A stretch of 64,000 nt of DNA from Desulfitobacterium sp050251735 (GCA_050251735.1 JBFWMF010000011.1:62001-126000), one strand, 5' to 3'; shown: positions 44,949-54,136, numbered from the stretch's first letter. The notes: generated by a model from the letters alone, not told the origin. Numbers and translations: made by a program.

Positions 44949-46169
44949 TCAGAATGCTTTCCCCTGTTTACGCCATTGTGCATATTCAGCTGCAGCCGTG
45001 AATAACACGTCAGTTGAAGAGTTAACAGCTGTTTCGCAAGAGTCTTGGAGTACGCCGATGATAAAGCCGACTCCAACGACCTGCATGGCGATATCGTTAG
45101 GTATGCCGAATAAGCTACAAGCCAAAGGAATGAGCAAAAGTGATCCCCCAGCTACACCGGAAGCGCCGCAGGCTGCCACAGCGGCCAGCACACTTAAAAT
45201 GATAGCTGTCGGAAAATCAACTGAGATCCCTAAGGTATGAACAGCCGCTAGGGTTAGTACAATGATTGTTACGGCTGCACCTGCCATATTGATAGTTGCT
45301 CCTAAAGGAATTGAAATTGAATACGTGTTTTTGTCTAAACCAAGCTTCTCGCAGAGATTCATGTTAACCGGTATATTAGCTGCCGAACTCCGGGTAAAGA
45401 ACGCTGTTAAACCACTTTCCCTTAAACAACGAAATACCAGCGGGTAAGGATTCTTGCGGATTTTAACATAGACGATCAGCGGATTGATAATTAAAGCGAC
45501 AAATAGCATACAACCCACTAAAAGAACCAGCAATTTTCCATAGCCTAGTAGAGCATTTAAACCACTAGTAGCAATAGAATCAAAGACTAAGCCCATAATG
45601 CCGAAGGGTGCCAAACTGATCACCCATTTAACCACTTTTGATATTCCTTCGGAAAAATCAATAATCAAGTTTTTGGTGGTTTCCCCTGCACTTCTTAAAG
45701 CTAATCCCAGCAGAATGGCCCAAGCTAAGATGCCAATATAGTTTGCATTCATAAGTGCTTTCACGGGATTATCCACGATATTCATCAACAAGGCTAAAAG
45801 GACCTCGGCAATCCCCCCTGGGGATGACACAGCCTCCGCTCCAGGAGCCAAGCTGATGTTTACGGGGAATATAAAGCTGGCGATAACTCCCACAACGCTG
45901 GCCAAGAAAGTTCCCAAGAGATAGAGGACTAAAATGGATTTCATATTGGTCTGCTGTCCGCTTTTATGGCCGGCGATTGCCCCCATAACGAGAAAGAAGA
46001 CAAGGATTGGCGCAACCGCTTTCAATGCTCCAACGAATAAATTGCCCAGAATAGATACAGGCGCGGCCGCATCAGGAATCGTTAAGGCAAGAATAATTCC
46101 AATAATGAGTCCAACAAGAATTCGCTTAACAAGACTAATTTCGTTCCATTTTCTGATCAGATCTTTCAA
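44949..46169 (-). CDS. sstT: Serine/threonine:sodium symporter SstT
   Basis: A secondary transporter of the DAACS (glutamate/dicarboxylate symporter) family, 406 residues with about eight transmembrane segments and two re-entrant loops. The loop motifs AFFTRSSAANIPVN and IPLGATINMAGAA, plus DSCETAVNSSTDVLF near the end, match SstT more closely than GltP or DctA. The start is TTG with AAAGGA upstream. It is upstream of tetR on the same strand but separated by the palindrome, so regulation may be separate. Confidence 0.9.
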   Translation of the reverse strand: MKDLIRKWNEISLVKRILVGLIIGIILALTIPDAAAPVSILGNLFVGALKAVAPILVFFLVMGAIAGHKSGQQTNMKSILVLYLLGTFLASVVGVIASFIFPVNISLAPGAEAVSSPGGIAEVLLALLMNIVDNPVKALMNANYIGILAWAILLGLALRSAGETTKNLIIDFSEGISKVVKWVISLAPFGIMGLVFDSIATSGLNALLGYGKLLVLLVGCMLFVALIINPLIVYVKIRKNPYPLVFRCLRESGLTAFFTRSSAANIPVNMNLCEKLGLDKNTYSISIPLGATINMAGAAVTIIVLTLAAVHTLGISVDFPTAIILSVLAAVAACGASGVAGGSLLLIPLACSLFGIPNDIAMQVVGVGFIIGVLQDSCETAVNSSTDVLFTAAAEYAQWRKQGKAF

Positions 46170-46373
46170 CTGTCTTTTTCCTTTCTTTAATTAGTTTCAA
46201 CTTATATTGTCGTATTATATAAGATTTTTTTAGTTTATCATGAATAATGAAACATGACAATTTATAATCCTGTATACTTAGCGGAGCGAATGGTGCAAAA
46301 AAGGGAATCTGACAAGTATAGCCAATATTTACATCGTAAGCATTAAGTACTTTTCAGGAAGTGGAGGAATTTT

Positions 46374-47249
46374 ATGATTTATGAAGGAGCTGTCTATCGT
46401 CCTCCCAGCGAGGCTTCGAGCCTGATTTTACAAATCACTGTCGGTTGCAGGCATAATCAATGTACATTTTGCAGTATGTACAAGGGAAAAAATTTTCGCA
46501 CCCTCAGAAAAGAAGATATTATGAATAGTATTGATTCTGGAGTGAGGGAATATCCTAGGGCGAAAAGAATTTTTCTCGCTGATGGCGATGCCCTCGCTTG
46601 TGATACCGATTTATTAGGAGAAATCTTGCAAACACTTTACCAGAGATTCCCTTACCTTGAACGAGTTGGAATCTATGGAGGGCCTAAAGATATCCTGAAC
46701 AAAACTCCTCAAGAGCTTTTCTATCTTAAAGATCAAGGACTGGGTATTGTTTATCTCGGTGTAGAAAGCGGTAGTGAAGACGTCCTTAAGTTTATTGGCA
46801 AAGGGGTAACTCCTGCGGAAATGAAAGCCGCCGGACAAAGGGTTGTGGCCAGCGGACTGAAACTCTCCTGCACCATTATCTTGGGACTTGGTGGTAAAGA
46901 AGCTTCTGAGAAACATGCCCTGGAGACCGGGATAGTTCTCAGCGCCATTAATCCTCACTATATTGGAGCACTCACCTTGATGCTAGATCCTGAGGCCCCC
47001 CTCTACAAAAAAATGCAATCCGGTGAATTCATTCTGCTTAATCCCTGGGAATATCTCATGGAATTAGAACAGATAATTCAAGGCCTTAATCTCCGGGATT
47101 GTCTTTTCCGCAGCAACCATGCCTCGAATTACCTCCCCCTTAAAGCTCATCTTCCTTATGATAAGGAGCACTTATTGTCCACCCTAAAGAAGGTAATAGA
47201 GGAGAACCGAGAAGAAGCTCTGAGACCTGAAAGCTGGCGGGGACTTTGA
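46374..47249 (+). CDS. Radical SAM protein, CX4CX2C type
   Basis: A 291-residue protein with a radical SAM core. The cluster motif is CRHNQCTFC, spacing CX4CX2C rather than the classical CX3CX2C. Conserved SAM-barrel segments include YLGVESGSEDVLKF and VVASGLKLSCTIILGLGG, similar to coproporphyrinogen oxidase-like Elp3/YhcC folds. Its substrate is unknown. GTGGAGG precedes the ATG. Confidence 0.87.
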   Translation: MIYEGAVYRPPSEASSLILQITVGCRHNQCTFCSMYKGKNFRTLRKEDIMNSIDSGVREYPRAKRIFLADGDALACDTDLLGEILQTLYQRFPYLERVGIYGGPKDILNKTPQELFYLKDQGLGIVYLGVESGSEDVLKFIGKGVTPAEMKAAGQRVVASGLKLSCTIILGLGGKEASEKHALETGIVLSAINPHYIGALTLMLDPEAPLYKKMQSGEFILLNPWEYLMELEQIIQGLNLRDCLFRSNHASNYLPLKAHLPYDKEHLLSTLKKVIEENREEALRPESWRGL

Positions 47250-47265
47250 AACCACCCCATAGAAT

Positions 47266-47309
47266 AAAAAAGCCTTAGCAATTGCCTGTGGGCATTTGCT
47301 AAGCTTTTT
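47266..47309 (+). terminator. Terminator after radical SAM gene
   Basis: AAAAAGCCTTAGCAATTGCC pairs with GGCATTTGCTAAGCTTTTT over a 4-base loop and is followed by ATT. Confidence 0.88.
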
Positions 47310-47374
47310 ATTATCAGGATACTTTAGTTCTTCACTTTGGGCAAGTATTTCATGTATATATACTGTAGATAGCT

Positions 47375-47509
47375 TTATTCCATAAAGATTGAGCGATCTT
47401 GATTGAAATTTGTCCTATCTGCTACTAATTCAGTATAAGCTCTCTTATATTTCATAGCAATGAAGCAAACTGATAACCCGATAAACAATAAACCACTTAA
47501 AATATTCAT
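47375..47509 (-). CDS. 44-residue single-span membrane protein, unknown
   Basis: A short complete gene: CAGGGAG sits about eight bases before the ATG at 47509, and the frame encodes a hydrophobic span (about 2-19, NILSGLLFIGLSVCFIAM) then a polar tail with KYKRAY and DRTNFNQDRS. Positive charges after the span suggest an N-out, C-in orientation. I recognise no family. It lies in the 450-base gap between the radical SAM gene and a four-span membrane protein gene. Confidence 0.6.
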   Translation of the reverse strand: MNILSGLLFIGLSVCFIAMKYKRAYTELVADRTNFNQDRSIFME

Positions 47510-47599
47510 ATAATCATCTCCCTGAGTTTTATGCTATAGTATTTCCCTATTTAAACTGCAATATTTGTCTTTAAGTTCATAATATCACTATCGATTAAA

Positions 47600-47634
47600 A
47601 ATAAAAAGACTGCCCAATAAAGTCAGGCAGTTCT
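47600..47634 (-). terminator. Terminator after four-span membrane protein gene
   Basis: AGACTGCC/GGCAGTTCT stem with an 11-base loop runs into TTTTTATTTTT on the minus strand. Confidence 0.8.
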
Positions 47635-47700
47635 CAAAAATCTGCATTTTTAATTAATATAAACACTATAAACATGACCTTTGACCATACTATAGTGCAG

Positions 47701-48120
47701 TCATGTTGCTCTTTTAACGAGGACAAACCAATCTTTGGCCTCCTTGCGTAAGAGAAAGTACACCGCTATAACCTGAAGTGACATGCTTACAAACTGCAAC
47801 ACACCATTGAAAGGTGTCGAGACAATAACTGTGAGTAATTGTGGCAGATAATAGATGAAGGAAACTAAGGTTAAGCCGATAAAAATCTTTCTAGCCCAGT
47901 CTCGATTTTGGGAGACTTTATATACAAAATAGATATTGATGAGCATTCCTAAGAGAATCAGATAAATATAAGCTCGAAAATATTCGTGATCCGGGGACAC
48001 AGGAATATTGAGATATCCGACTAGTACTCCTAGTGCTGTAGTAGTGATCATTAGCTTTATAGCATATTCAACCTCTTTAGGCCGCATCACTACTTGGGAA
48101 GATTCATCTCTATTTGTCAT
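47701..48120 (-). CDS. Four-span membrane protein, unknown
   Basis: A 139-residue protein with about four transmembrane segments (near 24-40, 52-70, 82-100 and 108-125) and a short charged N-terminus. I cannot assign a family; such proteins are common in Firmicutes as uncharacterised membrane proteins. AAGGAG lies eight bases before the ATG at 48120. It lies downstream of the catabolic operon but is separated from it by about 160 bases. Confidence 0.7.
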   Translation of the reverse strand: MTNRDESSQVVMRPKEVEYAIKLMITTTALGVLVGYLNIPVSPDHEYFRAYIYLILLGMLINIYFVYKVSQNRDWARKIFIGLTLVSFIYYLPQLLTVIVSTPFNGVLQFVSMSLQVIAVYFLLRKEAKDWFVLVKRAT

Positions 48121-48278
48121 AAGCGACACTCCTTAGCTAAAAGCCTGATATGAAAGCATTTCATTCTAAGCCTTAAATTGCTTTTTGATTGACGAGCACC
48201 ACTGATCCTACAGCTAATTTCCCCTAATTCTAAAACATCAGTCTATAGGCTTCTGTGGTGAAGCACCTTAATGCCTAA

Positions 48279-49556
48279 TTATTCAGCGTAGGTCTCAGCT
48301 AGTATTTGTACCGGGTGAACGACTTGGGCCTTAGAGCCTGCTTGTTTGAGTCCATAACTTAGCTGCATTGTACAGGTTGGACAAGAGGTGGCTACATAAT
48401 CCGGTTCAACTGCTTTGGCACTATTGATCTTCTTCTCTAAAACTTTCATAGATAAATCATGATGCATAATCGTAAAGCTACCTGCTGAACCGCAACAACG
48501 GTCAGCATTTTTCATTTCTACAAATTCCACGCCAGGTATTTGCTTAAGGATTTCTCTAGGTTCTTTAAATACTTTTTGTGCTCGTTTCAAGTGACATGGA
48601 TCGTGGTAAGTCACTCTGACCTTGCGTCCTTCTGTTTTCCCCTGTTTTATACCAGTTTTCTGAATTAGAAATTGGTTAAGATCCCAAGTCTTAGCAGACA
48701 GCTGCTTAGCCATCTCGTATTCAAATTCGTTTTCGTTGAAAAGGTGCAGGTATAACTCTTTAAAGGTAGATGAACAAGAAGCACAATCAGAGATAATAGC
48801 ATCGTAGTCATCTTTAAAAAAGATCTCCATATTGTGTTTGGCTAGTTCCTTGGCAGTGGTGAGTTCTCCATAAGCCACATGAGGCATGCCACAACATTTT
48901 ACCCCTTCCACGGTAACCACTTCGCAGCCATTCTGACTTAAAACTTTGACTCCGGCCACAGGTACATCTGGATAAATATGATTGGTTGCGCAACCGAGGA
49001 AATAGGCGACTTTAAACTTCTTCTCTCCCTTAGCTGGGGTAACCACCGGTATACGAGAGCGTGCTGGCTTTTTGCTTATATCTGGCATAATCTTGGTACA
49101 AGCGTTAAGCTTTTCCGGTAGAAGGTCGAATAGGCTGGTCTTACTCAGTAAGCTATGCAATCCCACTTTTTGATAGAGACCGGCTAAGGTCATACTAGCA
49201 TAGAGCATACCCGGGCGAGTTAAGAAACCTTTTAGAAGCGCTCCCTTAATGGTCGGTTGTTTCATAATTTCATTCATATAATTGCGGGAGGCAATAATTA
49301 TATCATCGGTGATGACCCCGGAAGGACATTCCACAGCACAGGTTTTACAAAGGAGACAGGAATAAATAATATCCGCTAGTTCTGGGGTTGGCTGAATTTT
49401 CCCTTCATGAAGCTGTTTAATCAGTGCTAAACGCCCCCGCGGTGATCCATATTCACCCTTTATCTCCAAAAAGAGCGGGCAATAGGCACGGCAAGTTCCG
49501 CATTTGACACACTTCTTAAGCTCTTCAGAGAAGTTAAGCTTATATGCAGATTCCAT
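48279..49556 (-). CDS. GlcF-type Fe-S subunit of a 2-hydroxyacid dehydrogenase
   Basis: A 425-residue (Fe-S)-binding protein carrying electrons from the FAD subunit to quinone or another acceptor. Two [4Fe-4S] motifs are present: CVKCGTCRAYCP (about 16-27) and CLLCKTCAVECP (about 67-78). Two CCG domains follow, with KCCGMPH and RCCGSAG. It resembles glycolate oxidase GlcF and D-lactate dehydrogenase Fe-S subunits. It starts three bases after the FAD subunit gene and is the last gene of the sigma-54 operon. Confidence 0.9.
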   Translation of the reverse strand: MESAYKLNFSEELKKCVKCGTCRAYCPLFLEIKGEYGSPRGRLALIKQLHEGKIQPTPELADIIYSCLLCKTCAVECPSGVITDDIIIASRNYMNEIMKQPTIKGALLKGFLTRPGMLYASMTLAGLYQKVGLHSLLSKTSLFDLLPEKLNACTKIMPDISKKPARSRIPVVTPAKGEKKFKVAYFLGCATNHIYPDVPVAGVKVLSQNGCEVVTVEGVKCCGMPHVAYGELTTAKELAKHNMEIFFKDDYDAIISDCASCSSTFKELYLHLFNENEFEYEMAKQLSAKTWDLNQFLIQKTGIKQGKTEGRKVRVTYHDPCHLKRAQKVFKEPREILKQIPGVEFVEMKNADRCCGSAGSFTIMHHDLSMKVLEKKINSAKAVEPDYVATSCPTCTMQLSYGLKQAGSKAQVVHPVQILAETYAE

Positions 49557-49559
49557 ATA

Positions 49560-50978
49560 CTATTCCCTCCCCAGCTTCCATATCTTGCCAGGATTCATTA
49601 TCAATTTGGGATCTATCGACTTCTTAATAGCCCACATAACATCGAGGGCTTTTCCGTGCTCTTCTTCCATGTAAGAAGCTCTTGCAAATCCTACTCCATG
49701 CTCCCCAGTGGTAGATCCGCCCATTTCCAGAGCTAAACGATGAATGGCTTCAGCTACCTTATGAGTTCTCTCCACTTCATCAGGATTCAAAGGGTCCATA
49801 ATGGGAGCTGTGTGCATATTACCATCCCCAATATGACCATAGATAACGACGGGTATATCGTATTTCGCACCAATATTGCGGATATTCCTAAGGGCCTCAG
49901 GCACTCTGGAGATTGGGAAGCAAACATCTTCACCGGCAAAAATCCGGGTTTTGCCTTCCAAGTACCGAGCGGAAGCTGCCCCAATAACTGCACGCCCTTG
50001 CCAGAGTTTAGCCATCCGATCAGCATCGGTAGCCCACTCCACACTGGAAGCCCGTTTTTCAGCTATAGCCCTCACCTGTGCTCCTTCTTCGGTGACTGCG
50101 GCTTTAGATCCGTTAATCTCAAAGAAAATTGCCGCTTCTACCTCAGGGATATTTAAATCGGGTTTAAATATATTAGCACAGCGAATTCCCCCATCGTCAA
50201 GGATTTCAATTCCAGAGGGAATAAGGCCGGCTTTGAAAACATCGAGAACAGTTAAAGCACTATCTTCCAGTTTTTCAAAGAGAGCCAGCATAATGCCACG
50301 GGATTGGGGTTTTGGCAAGACCTTTAGGCGAATCTCAGTGATAACGCCTAACGTTCCTTCAGAACCACAATATATACGAGTGAGATCAATCCCGGATACG
50401 CTTTTTAAGGCTTTGGATTTTTGTCCGCCGGTTTTCATTACGTCTCCATTCGGTAGAACCACTTCTAAACCCAGTACGTACTGGAAGGTTGCGCCATATT
50501 TCACCGCTCTTAAGCCGCTAGCATTATTGGCTACCATTCCACCCACAGTTGCCATTTTAGAACTGCCGGGATCCGGGGGGAAGAATAGACCATAGGGAGA
50601 TAACTTATCATTAAGATCAGAATGGACAATACCAGGTCTTACGACTACCTGCATGTTGGCATCATCAATCTCCACAATATCATCCCACCCGGATAGATCT
50701 AGAACAATACCGCCCTGTATGGCAACACTTCCACCTGTCTGGCCGCTGCCGGCCCCCCTCGGAGTCACCGGCACTTCATTGTCCCAGGCATATTTCATTA
50801 ACCTTGATACATCCTCAGTGTTGTCTAAAAAGACAACCACATCGGGGTAGTATTCGGTTTGCTGAGAAACGAAAGAACTATCATATGTGTAACAAAAGCG
50901 TTGCAGCTCACTTTTTAGAACTCGCTCAGACCTAAATATGGCCTCTAGATCCTGTATAAGCTGTCCCTTCGAAATCAT
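49560..50978 (-). CDS. GlcD-type FAD-linked 2-hydroxyacid dehydrogenase
   Basis: A 472-residue flavoenzyme that oxidises a 2-hydroxyacid (D-lactate, glycolate or similar) to a 2-oxoacid. The FAD-binding type 4 domain (about 35-220) has TPRGAGSGQTGGSV and GGMVANNASG; the C-terminal domain (about 220-470) has YGHIGDGNMH and TGEHGVG, which hold the metal/active-site histidines. GGGAGG lies upstream. It forms a pair with the Fe-S subunit gene. Confidence 0.9.
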   Translation of the reverse strand: MISKGQLIQDLEAIFRSERVLKSELQRFCYTYDSSFVSQQTEYYPDVVVFLDNTEDVSRLMKYAWDNEVPVTPRGAGSGQTGGSVAIQGGIVLDLSGWDDIVEIDDANMQVVVRPGIVHSDLNDKLSPYGLFFPPDPGSSKMATVGGMVANNASGLRAVKYGATFQYVLGLEVVLPNGDVMKTGGQKSKALKSVSGIDLTRIYCGSEGTLGVITEIRLKVLPKPQSRGIMLALFEKLEDSALTVLDVFKAGLIPSGIEILDDGGIRCANIFKPDLNIPEVEAAIFFEINGSKAAVTEEGAQVRAIAEKRASSVEWATDADRMAKLWQGRAVIGAASARYLEGKTRIFAGEDVCFPISRVPEALRNIRNIGAKYDIPVVIYGHIGDGNMHTAPIMDPLNPDEVERTHKVAEAIHRLALEMGGSTTGEHGVGFARASYMEEEHGKALDVMWAIKKSIDPKLIMNPGKIWKLGRE

Positions 50979-51018
50979 TTTAGTTCCTCCCTGTTCTTAC
51001 AACTTTACAATTTCATGC

Positions 51019-52191
51019 CTATTCACTAACGGCAATCTCTCCTTTTAAAGCTGATAGAGCAACAGTTAATGGTGACGCAAGATAGATCTCCGCCTCTTCG
51101 GAGCCTATTCTACCTGGTGAATTTCTGATTGTAGTCGTAATAGCTATATCTTGGGGGGATAGTAATCCAAAATGCTTACCAGGACAGGGACCACAGCCGG
51201 GAGGCATTACTACAGCACCGCTATTACGTAAAACTGAAGTGATGCCCATTTCATCCATTTTATTGGCCACCTTACCCGATGCGGGGGTGATAATTAAGGT
51301 TACCTCGTGATGTACCTTCTTGTCCTTTAATACGGAAGCGCAAAGGAGCATATCCTCCATTCGCCCAGCTGAACATCCTCCAATTATAGCCACGGTAACT
51401 TTCTTTCCGCTCAGCTCACTTACCGGCTGAACATTCGTAGGCGCTGGAGGCACAGCTACCAATGGTTCCAAAGCACTTACATCGATAGAATAATTTGCCT
51501 CTCCCCTGTTTTCAGAGATGGGAAGTACAAAAGCGGTAAGGGCACCACCTTCTGGAAGCAAATTACATAATGTCATTTTGGAATCTATACTGGTCTGCTC
51601 CAAATATGAGCCGGTTAAAGCTACCGCCTTGCCCTTGATTTCATTATGGAGGTTGCCAAGGATACTTAAGGCAATATCTCTAGCCATAACGTTAGAAGTC
51701 GGTTGATTTTCTAAACTAATTGTTACTGTATCAGGAACAGTTACGGTATAAAAGCCAGTTTCCAAAGGTTCAATAAGTTGCTCTGGGGAAAGGGAAAATG
51801 CAATTGTTCCAAAAGCACCAGCCGTAGCCACATGACCGTCGGCACCTACAATCAACATTCCAGGCGCCAAGGCCTCTTCTTCAGCGAGAACCTGATGCAA
51901 TACGCCCTCTCCATGTGTATATAACTTAAGGTTTTTTTCTTTTGCTAATTGACTAAGCTCTTGATGAAAGATCCGATCCTTGATGGACGGAGCTGGAAAA
52001 CCATGATCCAGAGTCAAAAACACCTTATTGTCAGCGGCCAACTTATAATTGCTGCTCTTCCACGCGCTTAATACTTTGGGCCATGTTCCGTCATGTCCAA
52101 GTATGAGATCTACCTTGAGAATGATTTCTTGTCCGGGATCTATATGGGGTAAAGATGCTGCTTTTGCTAATGTTTGATCAAAATAATTCAC
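51019..52191 (-). CDS. Aconitase-superfamily protein, LeuC-like, stand-alone
   Basis: A 390-residue [4Fe-4S] hydro-lyase-like protein, shorter than LeuC (about 420-470). Cluster cysteines are visible as GGCSAGR (Cys273) and PGCGPC (Cys333 and Cys336), with RNSPGRIG near 356-363. The usual GADSHT motif reads GADGHV (Gly119 for Ser), so substrate carboxylate binding is probably altered. No LeuD-like small subunit is encoded in the window. The GTG at 52191 has GAGGGG six bases upstream; an earlier GTG at 52209 is possible. The reaction is unknown. Confidence 0.82.
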   Translation of the reverse strand: MNYFDQTLAKAASLPHIDPGQEIILKVDLILGHDGTWPKVLSAWKSSNYKLAADNKVFLTLDHGFPAPSIKDRIFHQELSQLAKEKNLKLYTHGEGVLHQVLAEEEALAPGMLIVGADGHVATAGAFGTIAFSLSPEQLIEPLETGFYTVTVPDTVTISLENQPTSNVMARDIALSILGNLHNEIKGKAVALTGSYLEQTSIDSKMTLCNLLPEGGALTAFVLPISENRGEANYSIDVSALEPLVAVPPAPTNVQPVSELSGKKVTVAIIGGCSAGRMEDMLLCASVLKDKKVHHEVTLIITPASGKVANKMDEMGITSVLRNSGAVVMPPGCGPCPGKHFGLLSPQDIAITTTIRNSPGRIGSEEAEIYLASPLTVALSALKGEIAVSE

Positions 52192-52254
52192 AACAATCCC
52201 CTCTTCCACTAAAAGTACAGCTATTTAAATTCCTGGGAGTCTTTTTTTAAGGGG

Positions 52255-52278
52255 AGCCCCCCTAGGAATAGGGGGGCT
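52255..52278 (-). other. Intercistronic stem-loop between carrier and aconitase-like genes
   Basis: A perfect 10-bp GC-rich stem AGCCCCCCTA/TAGGGGGGCT with a 4-base loop lies in the 154-base space between two co-oriented genes. The downstream minus-strand sequence is A-rich rather than T-rich, so mRNA processing or stability is more likely than full termination. Confidence 0.55.
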
Positions 52279-52345
52279 AAAGGAGGTTTAATGGTAAATG
52301 AAGTTACCAAATTATTCAACTAATGATGAGTATATTGAGTTTGTT

Positions 52346-53671
52346 TTATGCCAATCCCAATACAGTGAATAGTAACCAACAAAGTATTGCACCAAAGACT
52401 GACATGGACAGTCCCCATATCATCATGCCTTTGAATAATGGCTTCGAATCAACTGAATCCGGTGCACCTGAGATAAAGACAGCTCCAGTTGTGGAGAGAG
52501 GGCTCATATCGGTAAGGTGGCCTGCGACAACAATCGTGGTGATCAAGGCAGGCAATGCTGCTGGGTCAGATCCAATTTTCTCTAAGAGAAGTGGAGCCAT
52601 GGGTAAGAAGGCTGGCATAATAACTCCTGAAGTACTAGCGTAAGCAGATACTATAGCTGAGAAGAAACCCACAACTAAAGTAGCTGTATAAGGGGTGGAG
52701 AAGTTAGCCATGATCTCTGCAAAGAGATCCATTCCGCCGATGTCCTTCATGAGACCGACCATGACGCTTACACCAGTTACTAAGATAATAGCTCCCCAAG
52801 GCATTGCTTTAAAGGCGGCTTTTTCATCAGCACATTTCATAAAGATCAGGATTGAGCCTAGGAGGAAAGCCACTAGTCCGATATCTAGGCCAAAGCCGAT
52901 TACGGAGATAACTAAGATGGCAATTGCAGCTAGAGTTGATTTTTGGGCAAAGTTAAAGGGTTCAACTACCATGGCTGCCAATACTTTAGCAGGGCTATTT
53001 TCATCATTGCGTTTCTTCCAAAGCTTTAGTCCACCGAATAAGAAATACGCAAAACCCGCTACGAGGACGTGAACAAGAAGCATGCTGACCCACATTTGCA
53101 TTGCCATATCGGTAATGCCCATTTGAGCTAGAACACTATTACCAACAATCCCGTTCGGAGCCAAAGGGGACATAGCACCGGCTTGAGCACCATTACCGAC
53201 AACAAGTGCCATGAGTAGAGGAGGAATACCAACCTCTACAGCTAAAACCATGACAGGGGCAGCCATCAAAGCAGAAATGGAAATCTGTCCTGGTCCAATT
53301 GAGGAAAGGAAAAAAGCCAGAAAGAATAAGATAATCGGAATAATTGCCACATTTCCTTTGGCTGATTTAACTGTGTACTTAGTAATCTTATCCAACGTCC
53401 CATTAACCTGAGCGATACCGAAGAGAAAGGTTACCCCGGCCAACATGATAAGCAAACTTGTCGGATAAGCTTTAATAAGAGTTTTAACTGGAACTCCACC
53501 AATTAAATTTCCAATAACAAGGGTAAGACCGAGGGCTAAGGTTCCAAGGTTGGTGTTTTTCCATATGGATAGGATAATTGCTAGCACTAAGGCGATAAGA
53601 GAAATAACATCCATATTGGCGGCTAGTGTTTGGGCTAGCGCAGTGTCGGCTAAAAAATCCAACTCAAACAT
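52346..53671 (-). CDS. MatC-like dicarboxylate/organic acid carrier
   Basis: A 441-residue transporter of the ion-transporter superfamily, with about eleven transmembrane segments. The first half shows the MatC N-terminal pattern (FLFGIAQVNGTLD, GNGAQAGAMSPLAPNG), known from malonate and dicarboxylate carriers; the second half repeats the fold (AYASTSGVIMPAFLPM, GHLTDMSPLSTTG). It probably brings in the operon's organic acid substrate. AAGGAGGAG lies upstream. Confidence 0.8.
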   Translation of the reverse strand: MFELDFLADTALAQTLAANMDVISLIALVLAIILSIWKNTNLGTLALGLTLVIGNLIGGVPVKTLIKAYPTSLLIMLAGVTFLFGIAQVNGTLDKITKYTVKSAKGNVAIIPIILFFLAFFLSSIGPGQISISALMAAPVMVLAVEVGIPPLLMALVVGNGAQAGAMSPLAPNGIVGNSVLAQMGITDMAMQMWVSMLLVHVLVAGFAYFLFGGLKLWKKRNDENSPAKVLAAMVVEPFNFAQKSTLAAIAILVISVIGFGLDIGLVAFLLGSILIFMKCADEKAAFKAMPWGAIILVTGVSVMVGLMKDIGGMDLFAEIMANFSTPYTATLVVGFFSAIVSAYASTSGVIMPAFLPMAPLLLEKIGSDPAALPALITTIVVAGHLTDMSPLSTTGAVFISGAPDSVDSKPLFKGMMIWGLSMSVFGAILCWLLFTVLGLA

Positions 53672-53704
53672 AGTACTCCTCCTTAACTTATTTTACTCTT
53701 TTCA

Positions 53705-54136
53705 TTACAGTACGCTGAGCTGTTTCAGAACTAGGAGCAACTCGTCTTCACAGTCTGTTCCACCTTTGAAGCTTGAGTCTAAAGCTATAAATGTAACATC
53801 TTGCGCTTTTTCTCCTAGAACATCCTTGGTGACACCTAAGGCCATCACCTTACCATTGGGTTTTAATCCTTTGGTTACATCACTTACTGCAAATAAGCTA
53901 TTATCGAGTACGACGACGATATCTGGGGTGGTCTCATTTTCTGAGCGTTCAATAATGGCCTTGTCAGAAACTCTTAGGGTAGAGTTTGTGAGATTTCCAG
54001 GTCGAAACGCTCCAAATCCATCAAATACCTGGACATGTCTACCCTCAGACATAAGCCTTTTTCCCATTGTTCTAGTTATTTTTCCCACGGGTTGACCAAA
54101 CCGTCCCAAGAATTTTATTTCGATCACTGTTCTCAC
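53705..54136 (-). CDS. 2-oxoacid:ferredoxin oxidoreductase, gamma subunit
   Basis: A 143-residue gamma subunit of a four-subunit OFOR, shorter than the usual 180 or so. The conserved start IKFLGRFGQPVGKITRTMGK is the gamma-domain signature (normally GxGGQGV; here GRFGQPV), and KAIIERSE follows. It overlaps the beta gene by four bases (ATGA). The absence of the canonical double glycine is noteworthy. Confidence 0.82.
   Translation of the reverse strand: MRTVIEIKFLGRFGQPVGKITRTMGKRLMSEGRHVQVFDGFGAFRPGNLTNSTLRVSDKAIIERSENETTPDIVVVLDNSLFAVSDVTKGLKPNGKVMALGVTKDVLGEKAQDVTFIALDSSFKGGTDCEDELLLVLKQLSVL

Noticed and set aside
48130..48278. Terminator for the organic-acid operon
   Set aside because: GCTTC/GAAGC and CACCAC/GTGGTG segments are present but do not form one strong stem with a T run, so I could not place the operon end.
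49876..50595. 239-codon open frame opposite the GlcD-type gene
   Set aside because: It lies wholly antisense to a clear flavoenzyme, lacks a ribosome site and its translation is Ser/Arg/Pro-rich with no motif. It is a shadow of the real gene.
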